Shown: positions 1-10,799, counted from the first letter of the stretch. The stretch is DNA of 13,859 nt from Pseudomonadota bacterium (GCA_023425455.1 JAFACP010000363.1:1-13859), one strand, 5' to 3'. Numbers and translations are program-made. The notes: generated from the sequence alone by a model not told the origin.

Positions 1-1
1 C

Positions 2-259
2 CACAGGACCACGTTCCCGATTCCGTGTTTGAATTAATTGCACCATCCGTTGCAACTCGGTGTCGGCGGGTTTGCCGTGATTCATCAGCCAGTTGAATAA
101 ATCAGGATCGTCCGACTCAAGCAGGCGAACAAACAGATGCTTATCGTCTTCGCTTAAGCCGTCATACTCATGCTCGAAGAAGGGCATGATGGAAATATCA
201 AGTTCGCGCATGCCGCGACGGCACGCCCAGTGAATACGGGCCTTGTTGTTAATATCCAT
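2..259 (-). CDS. sdhE: SdhE, FAD assembly factor for succinate dehydrogenase (3' end cut by window edge)
   Basis: SdhE is a small soluble protein that helps attach FAD covalently to SdhA and FrdA; it was formerly YgfY/CptB. I translated 86 codons, starting [20 protein letters not shown] and ending RNRERGPV. The family is about 88 residues, so only the last two codons and the stop lie outside the window. The RGxxE motif needed for flavinylation is present at Arg15-Gly16-Met17-Arg18-Glu19. The ATG at 259 follows an AGGAAA ribosome site seven bases upstream. The gene diverges from ygfZ, as in E. coli, where a membrane partner gene (cptA/ygfX) usually follows; that would be off the left edge. The reading frame is intact as far as it can be seen. 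Confidence 0.96.
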   Translation of the reverse strand, partial: MDINNKARIHWACRRGMRELDISIMPFFEHEYDGLSEDDKHLFVRLLESDDPDLFNWLMNHGKPADTELQRMVQLIQTRNRERGPV

Positions 260-564
260 GATCGATTTCCTGCAATACGTTTGGCACAGTCGGTCTCCCG
301 TCGCTCGCACCTGCGGTGTTCTTTATTTCGCCCGGGAATACTCGCTAGTGTAACGTGTTTTTGACCGTTTCTTTACTGGAATATTGCGAACCAGGAGCAT
401 GCTTGCAGAATAAACCTCATAAAATAAGAGGATTACTCTGCTTTTGCGTCGCGCTACGCAGAAGTCAGTTATGGCACGATTGGCCTGCTGAAAGCGCTTG
501 CAATGCATACTGTCTCTTTTACCATTAGGCATAATCGAAGCGTTAAGCAATTCAGGACATCACT
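260..564. promoter_or_regulatory. Divergent sdhE / ygfZ intergenic region
   Basis: This 305-bp gap between two divergent genes must hold both promoters. I see no gene in it. For sdhE, a minus-strand TACACT (347-352) is a fair -10 box but has no good -35. For ygfZ, CATAAT at 530-535 is a possible -10, about 30 bases before the ATG, again without a convincing -35. An imperfect hairpin lies near 452-475: arms TGCGT and ACGCA around a six-base loop, extended by CTT/AAG beyond one mismatch. A short open frame on either strand here has no ribosome site or coding character. Promoter positions are guesses. Confidence 0.45.
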
Positions 565-1545
565 ATGGCTTTTACTCCATTTTCTCCTCGCCAGCCCGCC
601 GCCTCCGCGCGTCTGCCGCTGACGCTGATTTCTCTTGATGACTGGGCGCTGGCGACCGTCACCGGCGCTGACAGCGAAAAATATCTGCAGGGTCAGGTCA
701 CCGCCGACGTCAGCCAGCTAACCGGAGAGCAGCATTTACTCGCCGCCCACTGCGATCCAAAGGGCAAAATGTGGAGCAACCTGCGTCTGTTCCGTCGTGA
801 AGACGGTTTTGCCTTTATCGAACGCCGCAGCCTGCAGGAAGCCCAACTGACCGAGCTGAAGAAATATGCCGTTTTCTCTAAAGTGACCATTGCCGCCGAC
901 GACGAACATGTCCTGCTGGGCGTGGCAGGTTTCCAGGCGCGTGCGGCCCTTAAGAATCTGTTCAGCGCGCTGCCGGATGCCAATAAACAGCTGGTCTGCG
1001 AGGGCGCGACCGCCATTCTGTGGTTTGAGCACCCTGAAGAGCGCTTCCTGCTGGTCACCGATGCCGCCACCGCTGAACGCGTTAGCGATGCCCTTCGCGG
1101 CGAAGCCCAGTTCAACAACAGCCAGCAGTGGCTGGCGCTCAATATCGAAGCGGGGCTGCCGGTGATCGATGCCGCCAACAGCGCGCAATTTATTCCGCAG
1201 GCAACCAACCTGCAGGCACTGGGCGGGATCAGCTTTAAAAAAGGGTGTTACACCGGCCAGGAGATGGTGGCGCGGGCAAAATTCCGTGGAGCCAACAAGC
1301 GAGCCTTGTGGACGCTGGCAGGCCATGCCAGCCGTGTACCTGAAGCGGGCGAGGATTTAGAGCTGAAAATGGGTGAGAACTGGCGCCGTACCGGCACCGT
1401 GTTAGCCGCCGTGCAGCTTGACGATGGCCGTCTGCTGGTGCAGGCGGTGATGAATAACGACATGGAAGCAGACAGCGTATTCCGCGTCCGTGACGACGCA
1501 GGTACCCTGAGCATCGAACCGCTGCCTTACCCCCTTGAGGCATAA
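565..1545 (+). CDS. ygfZ: YgfZ, folate-binding iron-sulfur cluster maintenance protein
   Basis: YgfZ binds tetrahydrofolate and supports synthesis or repair of certain Fe-S enzymes, such as the tRNA methylthiotransferase MiaB; it also influences tRNA modification and chromosome initiation in E. coli. The 326-residue product matches the family length. It has the aminomethyltransferase fold shared with GcvT: an N-terminal folate-binding domain (about 1-240) and a C-terminal barrel. The diagnostic motif KGCYTGQE spans residues 226-233 with the essential cysteine at 228, exactly the E. coli position. The ATG at 565 follows AGGA eight bases upstream. It stands alone between sdhE (divergent) and yqfA (convergent) and ends in a perfect hairpin. 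No oddities are seen. Confidence 0.97.
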   Translation: MAFTPFSPRQPAASARLPLTLISLDDWALATVTGADSEKYLQGQVTADVSQLTGEQHLLAAHCDPKGKMWSNLRLFRREDGFAFIERRSLQEAQLTELKKYAVFSKVTIAADDEHVLLGVAGFQARAALKNLFSALPDANKQLVCEGATAILWFEHPEERFLLVTDAATAERVSDALRGEAQFNNSQQWLALNIEAGLPVIDAANSAQFIPQATNLQALGGISFKKGCYTGQEMVARAKFRGANKRALWTLAGHASRVPEAGEDLELKMGENWRRTGTVLAAVQLDDGRLLVQAVMNNDMEADSVFRVRDDAGTLSIEPLPYPLEA

Positions 1546-1576
1546 TCACAGCCGGGCTAAAGCAGGGCTAAAAAAG

Positions 1577-1606
1577 CAAAACGGTAACCCTGCGGTTACC
1601 GTTTTG
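1577..1606. terminator. Bidirectional terminator between ygfZ and yqfA
   Basis: A perfect 13-bp stem (arms 1577-1589 and 1594-1606, core AACGGTAACC/GGTTACCGTT) closes a CTGC loop. The stem carries A-runs on the left and T-runs on the right, so on either strand the hairpin is followed by T residues. It sits 31 bp after the ygfZ stop and 23 bp past the yqfA stop on the other strand, and so fits as a shared terminator for the two converging genes. Confidence 0.9.
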
Positions 1607-1629
1607 TTGCCTGCCCTTTCGCGCGCCAG

Positions 1630-2337
<708 letters not shown>

Positions 2338-2365
2338 CTAACTGAGAATGATTCCAGTGAACACC

Positions 2366-2439
2366 TGTTAGCTAAAATAAAAAATCAGAACCAGTTTCTT
2401 TTTTACAATCATATGATTACAAAAAAATTTCAGCTAACA
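2366..2439. repeat. Nested inverted repeats in the yqfB-yqfA gap
   Basis: An outer pair of eight-base arms (TGTTAGCT at 2366-2373, AGCTAACA at 2432-2439) encloses an AT-rich dyad centred on CATATG at 2413. That dyad has the perfect core AATCATATGATT, two mismatches, then a run of six T matched by a run of A (2399-2427). It lies 77-150 bp upstream of the yqfA start. It could be an operator or the weak 3' hairpin of the yqfB transcript. I do not recognise a specific regulator site. Confidence 0.4.
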
Positions 2440-2454
2440 ATCGTTCTTTTTAAT

Positions 2455-2766
2455 TTAAAGGCATTTAAAATCAATCACATAAAAATGAGAGCGTTCCGGA
2501 TAGATTTCCGCAATCACGCGTCTGAGCGCCTCAAGTGACATATTCTCCTGCTGGGCGTGCTTCTCCGTCAGCGTATCCAGCGTCACGGTTGAAGTGCCGG
2601 TCACTTCGATAGTGCAAAAGTAGCCATCATCTTCATACCGCCCCACCCGCAGAATGTCGCCCGCCCGGAAGTGAGATTCGCTTTCATCCCGAATGGTGAT
2701 GGTTTTACGCCCGGCCACGATGTCGTCCTGGAAACGCTGAAAAAAAGTGATGTCGTTTGGCTGCAT
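2455..2766 (-). CDS. yqfB: YqfB, N4-acetylcytidine amidohydrolase (ASCH domain)
   Basis: YqfB hydrolyses N4-acetylcytidine to cytidine and acetate, a nucleoside salvage reaction. The protein is one compact ASCH domain. With the start at 2766 it has 103 residues, the E. coli length. The residues reported as catalytic are all in place: Lys21 and Thr24 in [11 protein letters not shown], and Glu74 in HAQQENMSL. The chosen ATG follows GGGAA at good spacing. A longer frame reaching 2829 would overlap the divergent regulator gene and adds unconserved sequence. Its 5' end faces the RpiR-type gene only 51 bp away, so the two promoters must overlap each other or the neighbouring coding DNA. Confidence 0.95.
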   Translation of the reverse strand: MQPNDITFFQRFQDDIVAGRKTITIRDESESHFRAGDILRVGRYEDDGYFCTIEVTGTSTVTLDTLTEKHAQQENMSLEALRRVIAEIYPERSHFYVIDFKCL

Positions 2767-2817
2767 GTTATTATTCCCTGAAGAAAAGTCTGATGAGTGA
2801 GTGTAGCTATTGTGAGC

Positions 2818-3549
2818 ATGTTCTCCCATTCCGCCGTTGCCAGTCTCAACAATCTGGAGATGATGGTCTACAACTATGTCATTAAAAACCGTGACAAAGT
2901 GATGTACATGACCATCCGCGAACTGGCGGATGCGGTCGGCGTCTCAACCACCACCATCCTGCGCTTTTGCCGCAAGCTGAACTGCGAGGGCTACTCCGAA
3001 TTCCGCGTACGCTTTAAGCTTTATTTAGAACAGAATGAACCCCAGCAGGCGAATTTCGCTGCCAGTGAAATCATTAGCTTTTTTAAAAGCGTCAATAATG
3101 AAGAGTTTGATCTCTTATTAGATAATGCGGTAGATATTATTTTATCTTCAGAGAGAATTATATTTGTCGGCGCAGGCACCTCTGGTTCGCTGGCAAAATA
3201 TGGCGCGCGTTTTTTCTCTAATATCGGAAAATTCAGTAATCATATTGATGATCCTTATTTCCCGGTAACCAATGATATGGCGAAAAATGCGCTGGCCATT
3301 GTGCTCTCCGTTTCCGGTGAGACCGAGGAGATCCTGCGCTTCGCCAGCCAGTTCAGCCTGCATCACTGCAAAGTCCTCTCTATCACCAGCCACGAACATT
3401 CACGTCTGGCAAAGCTGGCAGATTTCAATCTCTCCTGGCATGTTCCGCAAACGCGTATTGGCGGCGTTTATGATATCACTACCCAAATACCGGTTATTTA
3501 TATTCTGGAATCGCTTGGTCGCAAGCTGGCGAAGAAATTAACAGAATAA
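2818..3549 (+). CDS. MurR/RpiR-family transcriptional regulator, probably of bglA
   Basis: This is a sugar-phosphate-responsive DNA-binding regulator. The 243 residues show the standard two-domain plan. An N-terminal RpiR helix-turn-helix (residues 1-75) has its recognition region around [22 protein letters not shown]-terminal SIS phosphosugar-binding domain (about 110-235) carries FVGAGTSGS and LSVSGETEE, the usual phosphosugar loops. I took the ATG at 2818. A GTG at 2797 would add seven residues, and neither start has a strong ribosome site, so the start is uncertain. bglA follows 116 bp downstream on the same strand, which suggests that this protein controls beta-glucoside 6-phosphate use. 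That is inference from context. The middle of the gene (about 3060-3280) is richer in A and T than its neighbours. Confidence 0.88.
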   Translation: MFSHSAVASLNNLEMMVYNYVIKNRDKVMYMTIRELADAVGVSTTTILRFCRKLNCEGYSEFRVRFKLYLEQNEPQQANFAASEIISFFKSVNNEEFDLLLDNAVDIILSSERIIFVGAGTSGSLAKYGARFFSNIGKFSNHIDDPYFPVTNDMAKNALAIVLSVSGETEEILRFASQFSLHHCKVLSITSHEHSRLAKLADFNLSWHVPQTRIGGVYDITTQIPVIYILESLGRKLAKKLTE

Positions 3550-3565
3550 AACACCCTGTTTTTTG

Positions 3566-5099
<1,534 letters not shown>

Positions 5100-5105
5100 T
5101 GTTTA

Positions 5106-5128
5106 CCCTCTCCTGTCACAGGAGAGGG
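5106..5128 (+). terminator. Hairpin after bglA, probable terminator
   Basis: CCCTCTCCTG (5106-5115) and CAGGAGAGGG (5119-5128) form a perfect 10-bp stem with a TCA loop, six bases after the bglA stop. It is followed by AGTTTCTT, a modest T-rich tail. The arms resemble the CCCTCTCCC/GGGAGAGGG hairpin between gcvH and gcvP, so it may also be a copy of a dispersed repeat. Confidence 0.7.
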
Positions 5129-5304
5129 AGTTTCTTCTCCTCCAGACACTTCTTTACAGCTGTCGCGTTGCCGACGATCAACGACGCCGGGGGCGATCTG
5201 GCGCGTCAGTGGAGCCTGCAGCTGACGGTGACGTGAAATCAGTGACCACCGGCTGGGCCCGTTCCTGGGGAATGCGCCTGCGGCTGTGGCTGGCGTCATA
5301 ACCC
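5129..5304. other. Unassigned stretch between bglA and ygfF, possible gene remnant
   Basis: This lies between the bglA terminator and the end of ygfF. I recognise no gene. Two adjacent plus-strand frames look coding-like, with GC-rich third positions: 5150-5236 (reading ...PTINDAGGDLARQWSLQLT and then a stop) and, one frame over, about 5228-5301 (ending RSWGMRLRLWLAS and then a stop). Together they could be the frameshifted tail of a lost gene. Neither half has a ribosome site, and I cannot name the family. Confidence 0.3.
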
Positions 5305-6048
5305 CTATTTTCCACCGGCGAGTTCAAGGAAGCTACCGGTCACGTAGGACGCGTTGTCGCTCAGCAGCCAGGCAATGGCCTGAGCGACTTCCTCCGGCTG
5401 GCCGCCACGCTGCATCGGCAGCATCGCCTTCACCCGATCCACGCGCCCCGGCTCTCCGCCGGAGGCGTGAATGTCGGTATAGATCAACCCCGGACGCACG
5501 CCGTTAACCCGGATCCCCTGAGCCGCCACCTCCAGCGATAAACCAATGGTCAGGGAACCCACCGCCCCTTTGGACGCGGCGTAATCCACGTATTCACCCG
5601 GTGCCCCCAGCCGCGAGGCCGCGGACGACACATTCACAATCGCCCCGCCCTTGCCGCCGTGCCTGAACGACATACGCTTTACCGCTTCACGGCAGCAGAG
5701 AAAATACCCCGTGACGTTGGTGGCCAGCACCCGGTTGATGCGTTCAGCAGAGAGGTTTTCGACGGTGGACTGCGCAAACAGAATCCCGGCATTGTTCACC
5801 AGCGCGACGAGCGGCTCATCCTGTTGATCCAGAAGGGTAAACATCGCCGTCACCTGCGCTTCGTCGCTGATATCCGCGCGCACCGCAAAGGCCTGACCGC
5901 CCGCATCCGTTATCTGACGGACAACCTCGCTCGCCGCCTGTGCGTTGCGATGGTAATTCACCGCCACACTGAAGCCTTCCGCTGCCAGCTTCAGCGCCGT
6001 CGCTCTGCCGATCCCACGGCTGGCGCCGGTCACAAGTGCAATTGCCAT
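5305..6048 (-). CDS. ygfF: YgfF, short-chain dehydrogenase/reductase
   Basis: YgfF is a classical SDR with an NAD(P)-binding Rossmann fold; its substrate is unknown, and annotation as a glucose-1-dehydrogenase-like enzyme is only by similarity. The 247 residues equal the E. coli length. Visible motifs are TGASRGIG (residues 7-14) for the cofactor, NNAG (85-88), Asn111, the NVSS serines (141-142), and the catalytic Tyr156 and Lys160 in YAASK. The C-terminus ends ASYVTGSFLELAGGK. The ATG at 6048 has a strong TGGAGAA ribosome site; a 12-codon extension to 6084 would run through a terminator. It lies downstream of gcvP, separated by that terminator, so its expression depends on read-through or on a promoter I cannot place. 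Confidence 0.95.
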   Translation of the reverse strand: MAIALVTGASRGIGRATALKLAAEGFSVAVNYHRNAQAASEVVRQITDAGGQAFAVRADISDEAQVTAMFTLLDQQDEPLVALVNNAGILFAQSTVENLSAERINRVLATNVTGYFLCCREAVKRMSFRHGGKGGAIVNVSSAASRLGAPGEYVDYAASKGAVGSLTIGLSLEVAAQGIRVNGVRPGLIYTDIHASGGEPGRVDRVKAMLPMQRGGQPEEVAQAIAWLLSDNASYVTGSFLELAGGK

Positions 6049-6062
6049 ACTTTTCTCCAGAT

Positions 6063-6098
6063 AAAAAAAGGCCGGGTAGCGCATAAGCTTACCCGGCC
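6063..6098 (-). terminator. Terminator of the gcvTHP operon
   Basis: On the minus strand GGCCGGGTA (6098-6090) and TACCCGGCC (6078-6070) form a perfect 9-bp GC-rich stem with an 11-base loop, followed at once by seven T residues (6069-6063). It begins 21 bp after the gcvP stop and is a textbook intrinsic terminator. The ygfF ribosome site follows within a few bases of the T-run. Confidence 0.92.
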
Positions 6099-6119
6099 CG
6101 CAGAGTCACCGCAAAACGG

Positions 6120-8993
6120 TTACTGGTATTCGCTCATCGGCACGCAGGAGCAGAACAGATTCCGGTCACCGTACACATCGTCGAGACGCTTCACGGTTGG
6201 CCAGTATTTGTTTGCCACACCGGCCGGGAAGACGGCCTGTTCGCGGGAATAGCCGTGTTTCCACTCCGCCACCAGCTCATTCTGGGTGTGAGGGGCGTTA
6301 ACCAGCGGGTTATCTTCCAGCGTCCACTCCCCCCCTTTCACGCGGTCAATTTCGCCGCGAATGGCGAGCATCGCCCCGATAAAACGATCCAGCTCAACCT
6401 TACTTTCCGACTCGGTAGGTTCAACCATCAGCGTCCCCGCAACCGGGAAAGACATCGTAGGCGCATGGAAGCCATAGTCGATCAGACGTTTAGCGATATC
6501 CAGCTCGCTGATGCCGGTCTCTTCCTTCAGAGGACGAATATCGAGAATACATTCGTGCGCCACGCGACCGTCACGGCCGGTGTAGAGCACCGGGAAGGCG
6601 TCCTTCAGGCGAGTGGCAATGTAGTTGGCGTTGAGGATCGCCACCTGGCTTGCCTGCTTCAGCCCTTCCGCGCCCATCATACGGATATACATCCAGCTGA
6701 TTGGCAGAATAGACGCGCTACCAAACGGAGCCGCAGAGACCGCCCCCTGACGGGTCAACATCCCTTCAATCTGCACCACGCTGTGCCCTGGAACAAACGG
6801 CGCGAGGTGCGCTTTGACACCGATTGGCCCCATACCAGGACCGCCGCCGCCGTGTGGAATGCAGAAGGTTTTATGCAGGTTCAGGTGCGAAACGTCGGCC
6901 CCGATAAAGCCCGGAGAGGTGATCCCCACCTGAGCATTCATGTTTGCGCCATCAAGATACACCTGACCACCGAACTGATGGACGATGTCGCACACTTCGC
7001 GAATCGTCTCTTCGTACACGCCGTGGGTGGAAGGATAAGTCACCATGATGCAGGAAAGCGTGTCGCCAGCCTGAGCGGCTTTCTCGCGCAGATCGGCAAG
7101 ATCGATATTGCCGCTCTTATCGCACGCCACGACCACCACGTCCATCCCCGCCATCTGGGCGGAGGCCGGGTTTGTACCGTGTGCGGAGGCCGGGATCAGG
7201 CAGATATCACGATGCCCCTCATTGCGGCTTTCGTGATAGTGGCGGATCGCCAGCAGGCCCGCATATTCGCCCTGTGCGCCGGAGTTCGGCTGCATGCAGA
7301 GCGCATCGTAACCGGTCAGTTTCACCAGCCAGTCGGAGAGCTGGTTAATCATCAGATGATACCCTTCCGCCTGTTCGGCCGGGCAGAACGGATGCAGCTC
7401 GGAAAACTCAGGCCAGGTGATCGGGATCATCTCAGCCGCAGCGTTCAGCTTCATGGTGCAGGAGCCCAGCGGGATCATCGCCTGGTTCAGCGCCAGATCT
7501 TTGCGCTCCAGGGAGTGCATATAACGCATCATTTCGGTTTCGCTGTGATAGCGATTAAAGACCGGGTGCGTCAGGATCGCGTCGTCGCGCAGCATACTTT
7601 CCGGAACAGAGCAGCTGTCATGCGCCACCTCTTTATCCAGCGCGTCAATGTCCAGGTCATGAGCATCGCCCAGCAGCACATTGAACAGGTTCAGCACATC
7701 TTCACGGGTGGTGCTCTCATCAAGAGTCATACCTACCGCATTGAGGATGTCGCTGCGCAGGTTGATTTCTGCCGCGTCAGCACGCGCCAGCACCGCGGCT
7801 TTGTCGGCCACTTCAACGCACAGGGTGTCGAAGAAGTGCGCGTGGCGCAGCTTGAGTCCTTTTTGCTGCAGGCCGCAGGCCAGAATATCGGTCAGACGAT
7901 GAATGCGACCGGCAATGCGCTTCAGTCCGGCCGGACCGTGGAAGACCGCATACAGGCTGGCGATATTGGCCAGCAGTACCTGGGAGGTACAGATGTTGGA
8001 GTTCGCCTTCTCGCGACGAATGTGCTGTTCGCGGGTCTGCATCGCCATGCGCAGCGCGGTGTTACCGGCGGCATCTTTCGAGACGCCGATAATACGGCCA
8101 GGCATGGAGCGTTTAAATTCATCTTTCGCAGCGAAAAACGCCGCGTGCGGGCCGCCGTAGCCCATCGGTGCGCCGAAACGCTGTGCGGAGCCGAAAACAA
8201 TATCCGCCCCCTGTTTACCCGGCGCGGTCAGCAGCACCAGCGCCATAAAATCAGCCGCGACGCTCACCACCACTTTACGGGTTTTCAGCTCGCCGATAAG
8301 CGTGCTGTAGTCGTGAACTTCACCGGTGGTGCCAACCTGCTGCAGCAGCACGCCGAACACGTCCTGATGATCCAGCACTTTGTCTGCATCATCCACAATC
8401 ACTTCAAAACCAAAGGTTTGTGCGCGGGTACGAACCACATCCAGTGTTTGTGGATGCACATCGGCCGCCACGAAGAAACGGTTGGCATTTTTCAGCTTGC
8501 TCACGCGCTTAGCCATCGCCATGGCTTCAGCCGCCGCGGTTGCTTCGTCCAGCAGGGAAGCAGAAGCAATGTCCAGACCGGTCAGATCCAGCGTGACCTG
8601 CTGGAAGTTCAGCAGCGCTTCCAGCCGGCCCTGAGACACTTCCGGCTGGTAAGGCGTGTAGGCGGTATACCAGCCCGGATTTTCCAGCATATTGCGCAGA
8701 ATAACCGGCGGTAGCTGCACGTTGGTGTAGCCCATGCCAATGTATGACTTATAGCGCTTGTTGAGGGCGGCAATCGCCTTCAGCTCCGCCAGGGCGGCGT
8801 ATTCGGTGGTCGCTTCACCGACCTGAGGCGGGGTCGCGAGCTGGATGTCTTTTGGCACGATCTGGCCGATCAGTGCGTTTAATGAATCCGCGCCAACCGT
8901 CTTCAGCATCTCCTGCTGTTGCTGAGCATCCGGCCCAATGTGACGTTCAATGAAGGCGCCACGGTTTTCAAGCTGGCTTAAAGTCTGTGTCAT
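6120..8993 (-). CDS. gcvP: GcvP, glycine dehydrogenase (decarboxylating), P protein
   Basis: GcvP is the PLP-dependent subunit of the glycine cleavage system. It decarboxylates glycine and passes the aminomethyl group to the lipoyl arm of GcvH. With the ATG at 8993 it has 957 residues, identical in length to E. coli. It is a tandem of two related aminotransferase-fold halves. The N-terminal half includes [20 protein letters not shown]. The C-terminal half holds the PLP lysine at residue 708 in [12 protein letters not shown], followed by a glycine-rich loop (GGGGPG). The ATG at 8993 is preceded by AGGAA; a seven-codon extension to 9014 would remove that site from the leader. The gene is last in gcvT-gcvH-gcvP, 121 bp after gcvH, and ends before a strong terminator. 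No lesion is seen. Confidence 0.98.
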   Translation of the reverse strand: MTQTLSQLENRGAFIERHIGPDAQQQQEMLKTVGADSLNALIGQIVPKDIQLATPPQVGEATTEYAALAELKAIAALNKRYKSYIGMGYTNVQLPPVILRNMLENPGWYTAYTPYQPEVSQGRLEALLNFQQVTLDLTGLDIASASLLDEATAAAEAMAMAKRVSKLKNANRFFVAADVHPQTLDVVRTRAQTFGFEVIVDDADKVLDHQDVFGVLLQQVGTTGEVHDYSTLIGELKTRKVVVSVAADFMALVLLTAPGKQGADIVFGSAQRFGAPMGYGGPHAAFFAAKDEFKRSMPGRIIGVSKDAAGNTALRMAMQTREQHIRREKANSNICTSQVLLANIASLYAVFHGPAGLKRIAGRIHRLTDILACGLQQKGLKLRHAHFFDTLCVEVADKAAVLARADAAEINLRSDILNAVGMTLDESTTREDVLNLFNVLLGDAHDLDIDALDKEVAHDSCSVPESMLRDDAILTHPVFNRYHSETEMMRYMHSLERKDLALNQAMIPLGSCTMKLNAAAEMIPITWPEFSELHPFCPAEQAEGYHLMINQLSDWLVKLTGYDALCMQPNSGAQGEYAGLLAIRHYHESRNEGHRDICLIPASAHGTNPASAQMAGMDVVVVACDKSGNIDLADLREKAAQAGDTLSCIMVTYPSTHGVYEETIREVCDIVHQFGGQVYLDGANMNAQVGITSPGFIGADVSHLNLHKTFCIPHGGGGPGMGPIGVKAHLAPFVPGHSVVQIEGMLTRQGAVSAAPFGSASILPISWMYIRMMGAEGLKQASQVAILNANYIATRLKDAFPVLYTGRDGRVAHECILDIRPLKEETGISELDIAKRLIDYGFHAPTMSFPVAGTLMVEPTESESKVELDRFIGAMLAIRGEIDRVKGGEWTLEDNPLVNAPHTQNELVAEWKHGYSREQAVFPAGVANKYWPTVKRLDDVYGDRNLFCSCVPMSEYQ

Positions 8994-9031
8994 GAGCGAT
9001 GGTTCCTGAAACATGCAGTGAAAGTGTTTTT

Positions 9032-9108
9032 GCCCTCCCGGTTAGCGGAGGGCCGGGATGAGGGCGAGATGGACGCCCCTCATCCCCCTCTCCCCGAAAG
9101 GGAGAGGG
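9032..9108. repeat. Three tandem hairpins (REP-like) between gcvH and gcvP
   Basis: The gap holds three GC-rich inverted repeats in a row. The first is GCCCTCC/GGAGGGC (9032-9053). The second is GGGATGAGGG/CCCTCATCCC (9055-9086), with a further CG/CG pairing beyond a bulge. The third is CCCTCTCCC/GGGAGAGGG with a CGAAA loop (9086-9108). None is followed by a T-run in the direction of transcription, so they are not simple terminators. They look like REP-type extragenic palindromes, which in E. coli operons can stabilise upstream mRNA or make it more abundant than the downstream part. Confidence 0.7.
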
Positions 9109-9114
9109 ACAGGC

Positions 9115-9504
9115 TTATTCGTCTTCCAGTAAAGCTTCGTATGCGGTCGCGTCCAGCAGCGCGGCAACTTCCGCTTCGTCGCTGGCCTTGATTTTGAAAA
9201 TCCAGCCGCCGGCATAGGGCTCGCTGTTAACCAGCTCCGGGGCGTCACCGAGGGCGTCGTTGACGGCCACGATTTCGCCGCTGACCGGCGCATAAATATC
9301 AGAGGCCGCTTTTACGGACTCAGCAACCGCGCAGTCGTCGCCTGCACTCACGGTCGCCCCGACGTCAGGCAGGTCAACAAACACCATATCGCCCAGCAGC
9401 TCTTGTGCATGCTCGGTGATACCCACGGTGTAAGTGCCATCCGCCTCTTTGCGCAGCCACTCGTGTTCTTTACTGTATTTCAGTTCTGCTGGCACATTGC
9501 TCAT
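9115..9504 (-). CDS. gcvH: GcvH, glycine cleavage system H protein
   Basis: GcvH carries the lipoyl arm that shuttles the aminomethyl intermediate between GcvP, GcvT and lipoamide dehydrogenase. Its 129 residues match the family. The lipoylation site is Lys65 counting the initiator Met (Lys64 in the mature protein), in the motif [11 protein letters not shown]. The sequence begins [17 protein letters not shown] and ends AYEALLEDE. The ATG at 9504 follows AGGAGAAC. It starts 23 bp after the gcvT stop, so the two are surely cotranscribed. As the lipoyl carrier it also matters to lipoate metabolism in the cell. Confidence 0.98.
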   Translation of the reverse strand: MSNVPAELKYSKEHEWLRKEADGTYTVGITEHAQELLGDMVFVDLPDVGATVSAGDDCAVAESVKAASDIYAPVSGEIVAVNDALGDAPELVNSEPYAGGWIFKIKASDEAEVAALLDATAYEALLEDE

Positions 9505-9527
9505 TGAAGTTCTCCTGATAAAAATGA

Positions 9528-10622
9528 TTAGGCGACCGGCTTACCGGCGCGAACAAAAATCGGTTTGGTCACGTTCACCGGCATTTCGCGGTTACGGATC
9601 TGTACAACGGCCGTTTCACCAATACCTGCCGGCACGCGAGCCAGTGCAACACTGTAACCCAGCGTCGGAGAGAAGGTACCGCTGGTGATCACGCCTTCGC
9701 GCTGATTACCCTGTGCATCAATAAAACGCACCGGCAGCTCGCCGCGCAGCACGCCTTTCTCGGTCATGACCAGCCCCACCAGCTGTTCAGTGCCTTTCTC
9801 ACGCTGGAGCTCCAGCGCTTCGCGGCCAATGAACTCGCGCTCAGCAGGTTCCCACGCAATGGTCCAGCCCATATTCGCGGCCAGCGGCGAGACGCTCTCG
9901 TCCATCTCCTGACCATACAGATTCATTCCTGCCTCAAGGCGCAGCGTGTCGCGAGCGCCCAGGCCAGCCGGTTTAACGCCCGCTTCCACCAGCGCGCGCC
10001 AGAAATCAGCGGCTTTCTCGTTCGGCAGCGCGATTTCATAGCCCGCTTCCCCGGTATAGCCGGTGGTGGCAATGAAAAGATCGCCTGCCTGTACGCCGAA
10101 GAAAGGCTTCATACCGGCGGTGGCGTTACGCTGCTCGTCGCTGAACAGCGCCGCCGCTTTGGCCTGTGCGTGAGGGCCCTGAACCGCAATCAGCGACAGG
10201 TCGTCACGGACGGTGATATCGATGGCAAACGGTTCTGCGTGTTGGGAAATCCAGGAGAGGTCTTTTTCGCGAGTGGCGGAGTTTACAACGAGGCGGAAGA
10301 AATCTTCGGTGAAGTAATAGACGATCAGGTCATCAATCACGCCGCCTGAGGCATTTAGCATCCCGGTATAGAGCGCTTTGCCCGGCGTTTTCAGCTTCGC
10401 GACGTCGTTTGCCAGCAGATAACGCAAAAACTCCCGGGTACGGCTGCCGCGCAGGTCGACAATCGTCATGTGGGAGACGTCGAACATGCCGGCATCGGTG
10501 CGCACGGCGTGGTGCTCATCAATCTGCGAGCCGTAGTGCAGCGGCATCATCCAGCCATGAAAATCCACCATGCGCGCGCCGCAAAGCACGTGTTGTTCGT
10601 ACAACGGAGTCTGTTGAGCCAT
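9528..10622 (-). CDS. gcvT: GcvT, aminomethyltransferase (T protein)
   Basis: GcvT takes the aminomethyl group from GcvH, releases ammonia and forms 5,10-methylenetetrahydrofolate. Starting at the ATG at 10622 it has 364 residues, the E. coli length. It has the folate-binding aminomethyltransferase fold, with the catalytic aspartate in [11 protein letters not shown] (Asp97-Asp98), [10 protein letters not shown] and [18 protein letters not shown] strong AACGAGGAAAAG ribosome site sits just before this ATG. A 41-codon extension to 10745 would run through the PurR box and has no ribosome site. It is the first gene of gcvTHP and has a long regulated leader. YgfZ, about 9 kb away in this window, is a structural paralogue. 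Confidence 0.98.
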   Translation of the reverse strand: MAQQTPLYEQHVLCGARMVDFHGWMMPLHYGSQIDEHHAVRTDAGMFDVSHMTIVDLRGSRTREFLRYLLANDVAKLKTPGKALYTGMLNASGGVIDDLIVYYFTEDFFRLVVNSATREKDLSWISQHAEPFAIDITVRDDLSLIAVQGPHAQAKAAALFSDEQRNATAGMKPFFGVQAGDLFIATTGYTGEAGYEIALPNEKAADFWRALVEAGVKPAGLGARDTLRLEAGMNLYGQEMDESVSPLAANMGWTIAWEPAEREFIGREALELQREKGTEQLVGLVMTEKGVLRGELPVRFIDAQGNQREGVITSGTFSPTLGYSVALARVPAGIGETAVVQIRNREMPVNVTKPIFVRAGKPVA

Positions 10623-10712
10623 CTTTTCCTCGTTGAATAAGCGGGGCTGTCTTGCGTTTCGCAGGCCAAAATTCACCACGAAACTCGGCGTCGACGTCAT
10701 CTGGCGATACCG

Positions 10713-10728
10713 ACGCAAACGTTCTCTT
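10713..10728 (-). promoter_or_regulatory. PurR box at the gcvT promoter
   Basis: On the minus strand this reads AAGAGAACGTTTGCGT, matching the palindromic purine-repressor consensus ACGCAAACGTTTGCGT at 13 of 16 positions, with the right half perfect. In E. coli a PurR site overlaps the gcv start point and gives about twofold repression by purines; the position here agrees. The left arm of a 6-bp leader hairpin (GCGTCG/CGACGC, 10688-10716) overlaps it. Confidence 0.8.
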
Positions 10729-10736
10729 TTGTCTGA

Positions 10737-10765
10737 ACTTACCACCGAAATCGGCGATTAACCAT
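10737..10765 (-). promoter_or_regulatory. Candidate gcvT promoter
   Basis: Minus-strand TGGTTA (10765-10760) and TAAGTT (10742-10737), 17 bp apart, place a start near 10730, just upstream of the PurR box. Both hexamers are poor matches, as expected for a promoter that needs the activator GcvA. The assignment rests mainly on the spacing to the PurR, GcvA and CRP sites matching what is known for E. coli gcv. Confidence 0.5.
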
Positions 10766-10799
10766 AAGGCAAAATGGGCCATCACATTAGCTTATGACC
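10764..10799 (-). promoter_or_regulatory. Promoter-proximal GcvA region (site 3)
   Basis: A minus-strand CTAAT core (10790-10786) lies about 56 bp upstream of the predicted start. In E. coli, GcvA protects about -69 to -34, and CTAAT is its core sequence. With GcvR, GcvA activates gcv in glycine and represses it with purines. Confidence 0.6.

Noticed and set aside
170..550. Short open frames in and beside the sdhE-ygfZ gap
   Set aside because: They overlap sdhE or promoter DNA, lack ribosome sites and have no family features.
3540..3564. A possible terminator after the regulator gene (AACAG/CTGTT then T4)
   Set aside because: The stem is only five AT-rich base pairs with an 11-base loop, too weak to call.
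6255..8714. An 819-codon open frame on the plus strand, antisense to gcvP
   Set aside because: It lies wholly within the conserved gcvP gene, has no ribosome site and reads as histidine- and arginine-rich low-sense protein. GC-rich codon bias on one strand commonly leaves such a frame open.
8994..9014. A longer GcvP start seven codons upstream
   Set aside because: The extension contains the AGGAA ribosome site of the conserved ATG at 8993 and is not part of the known protein.
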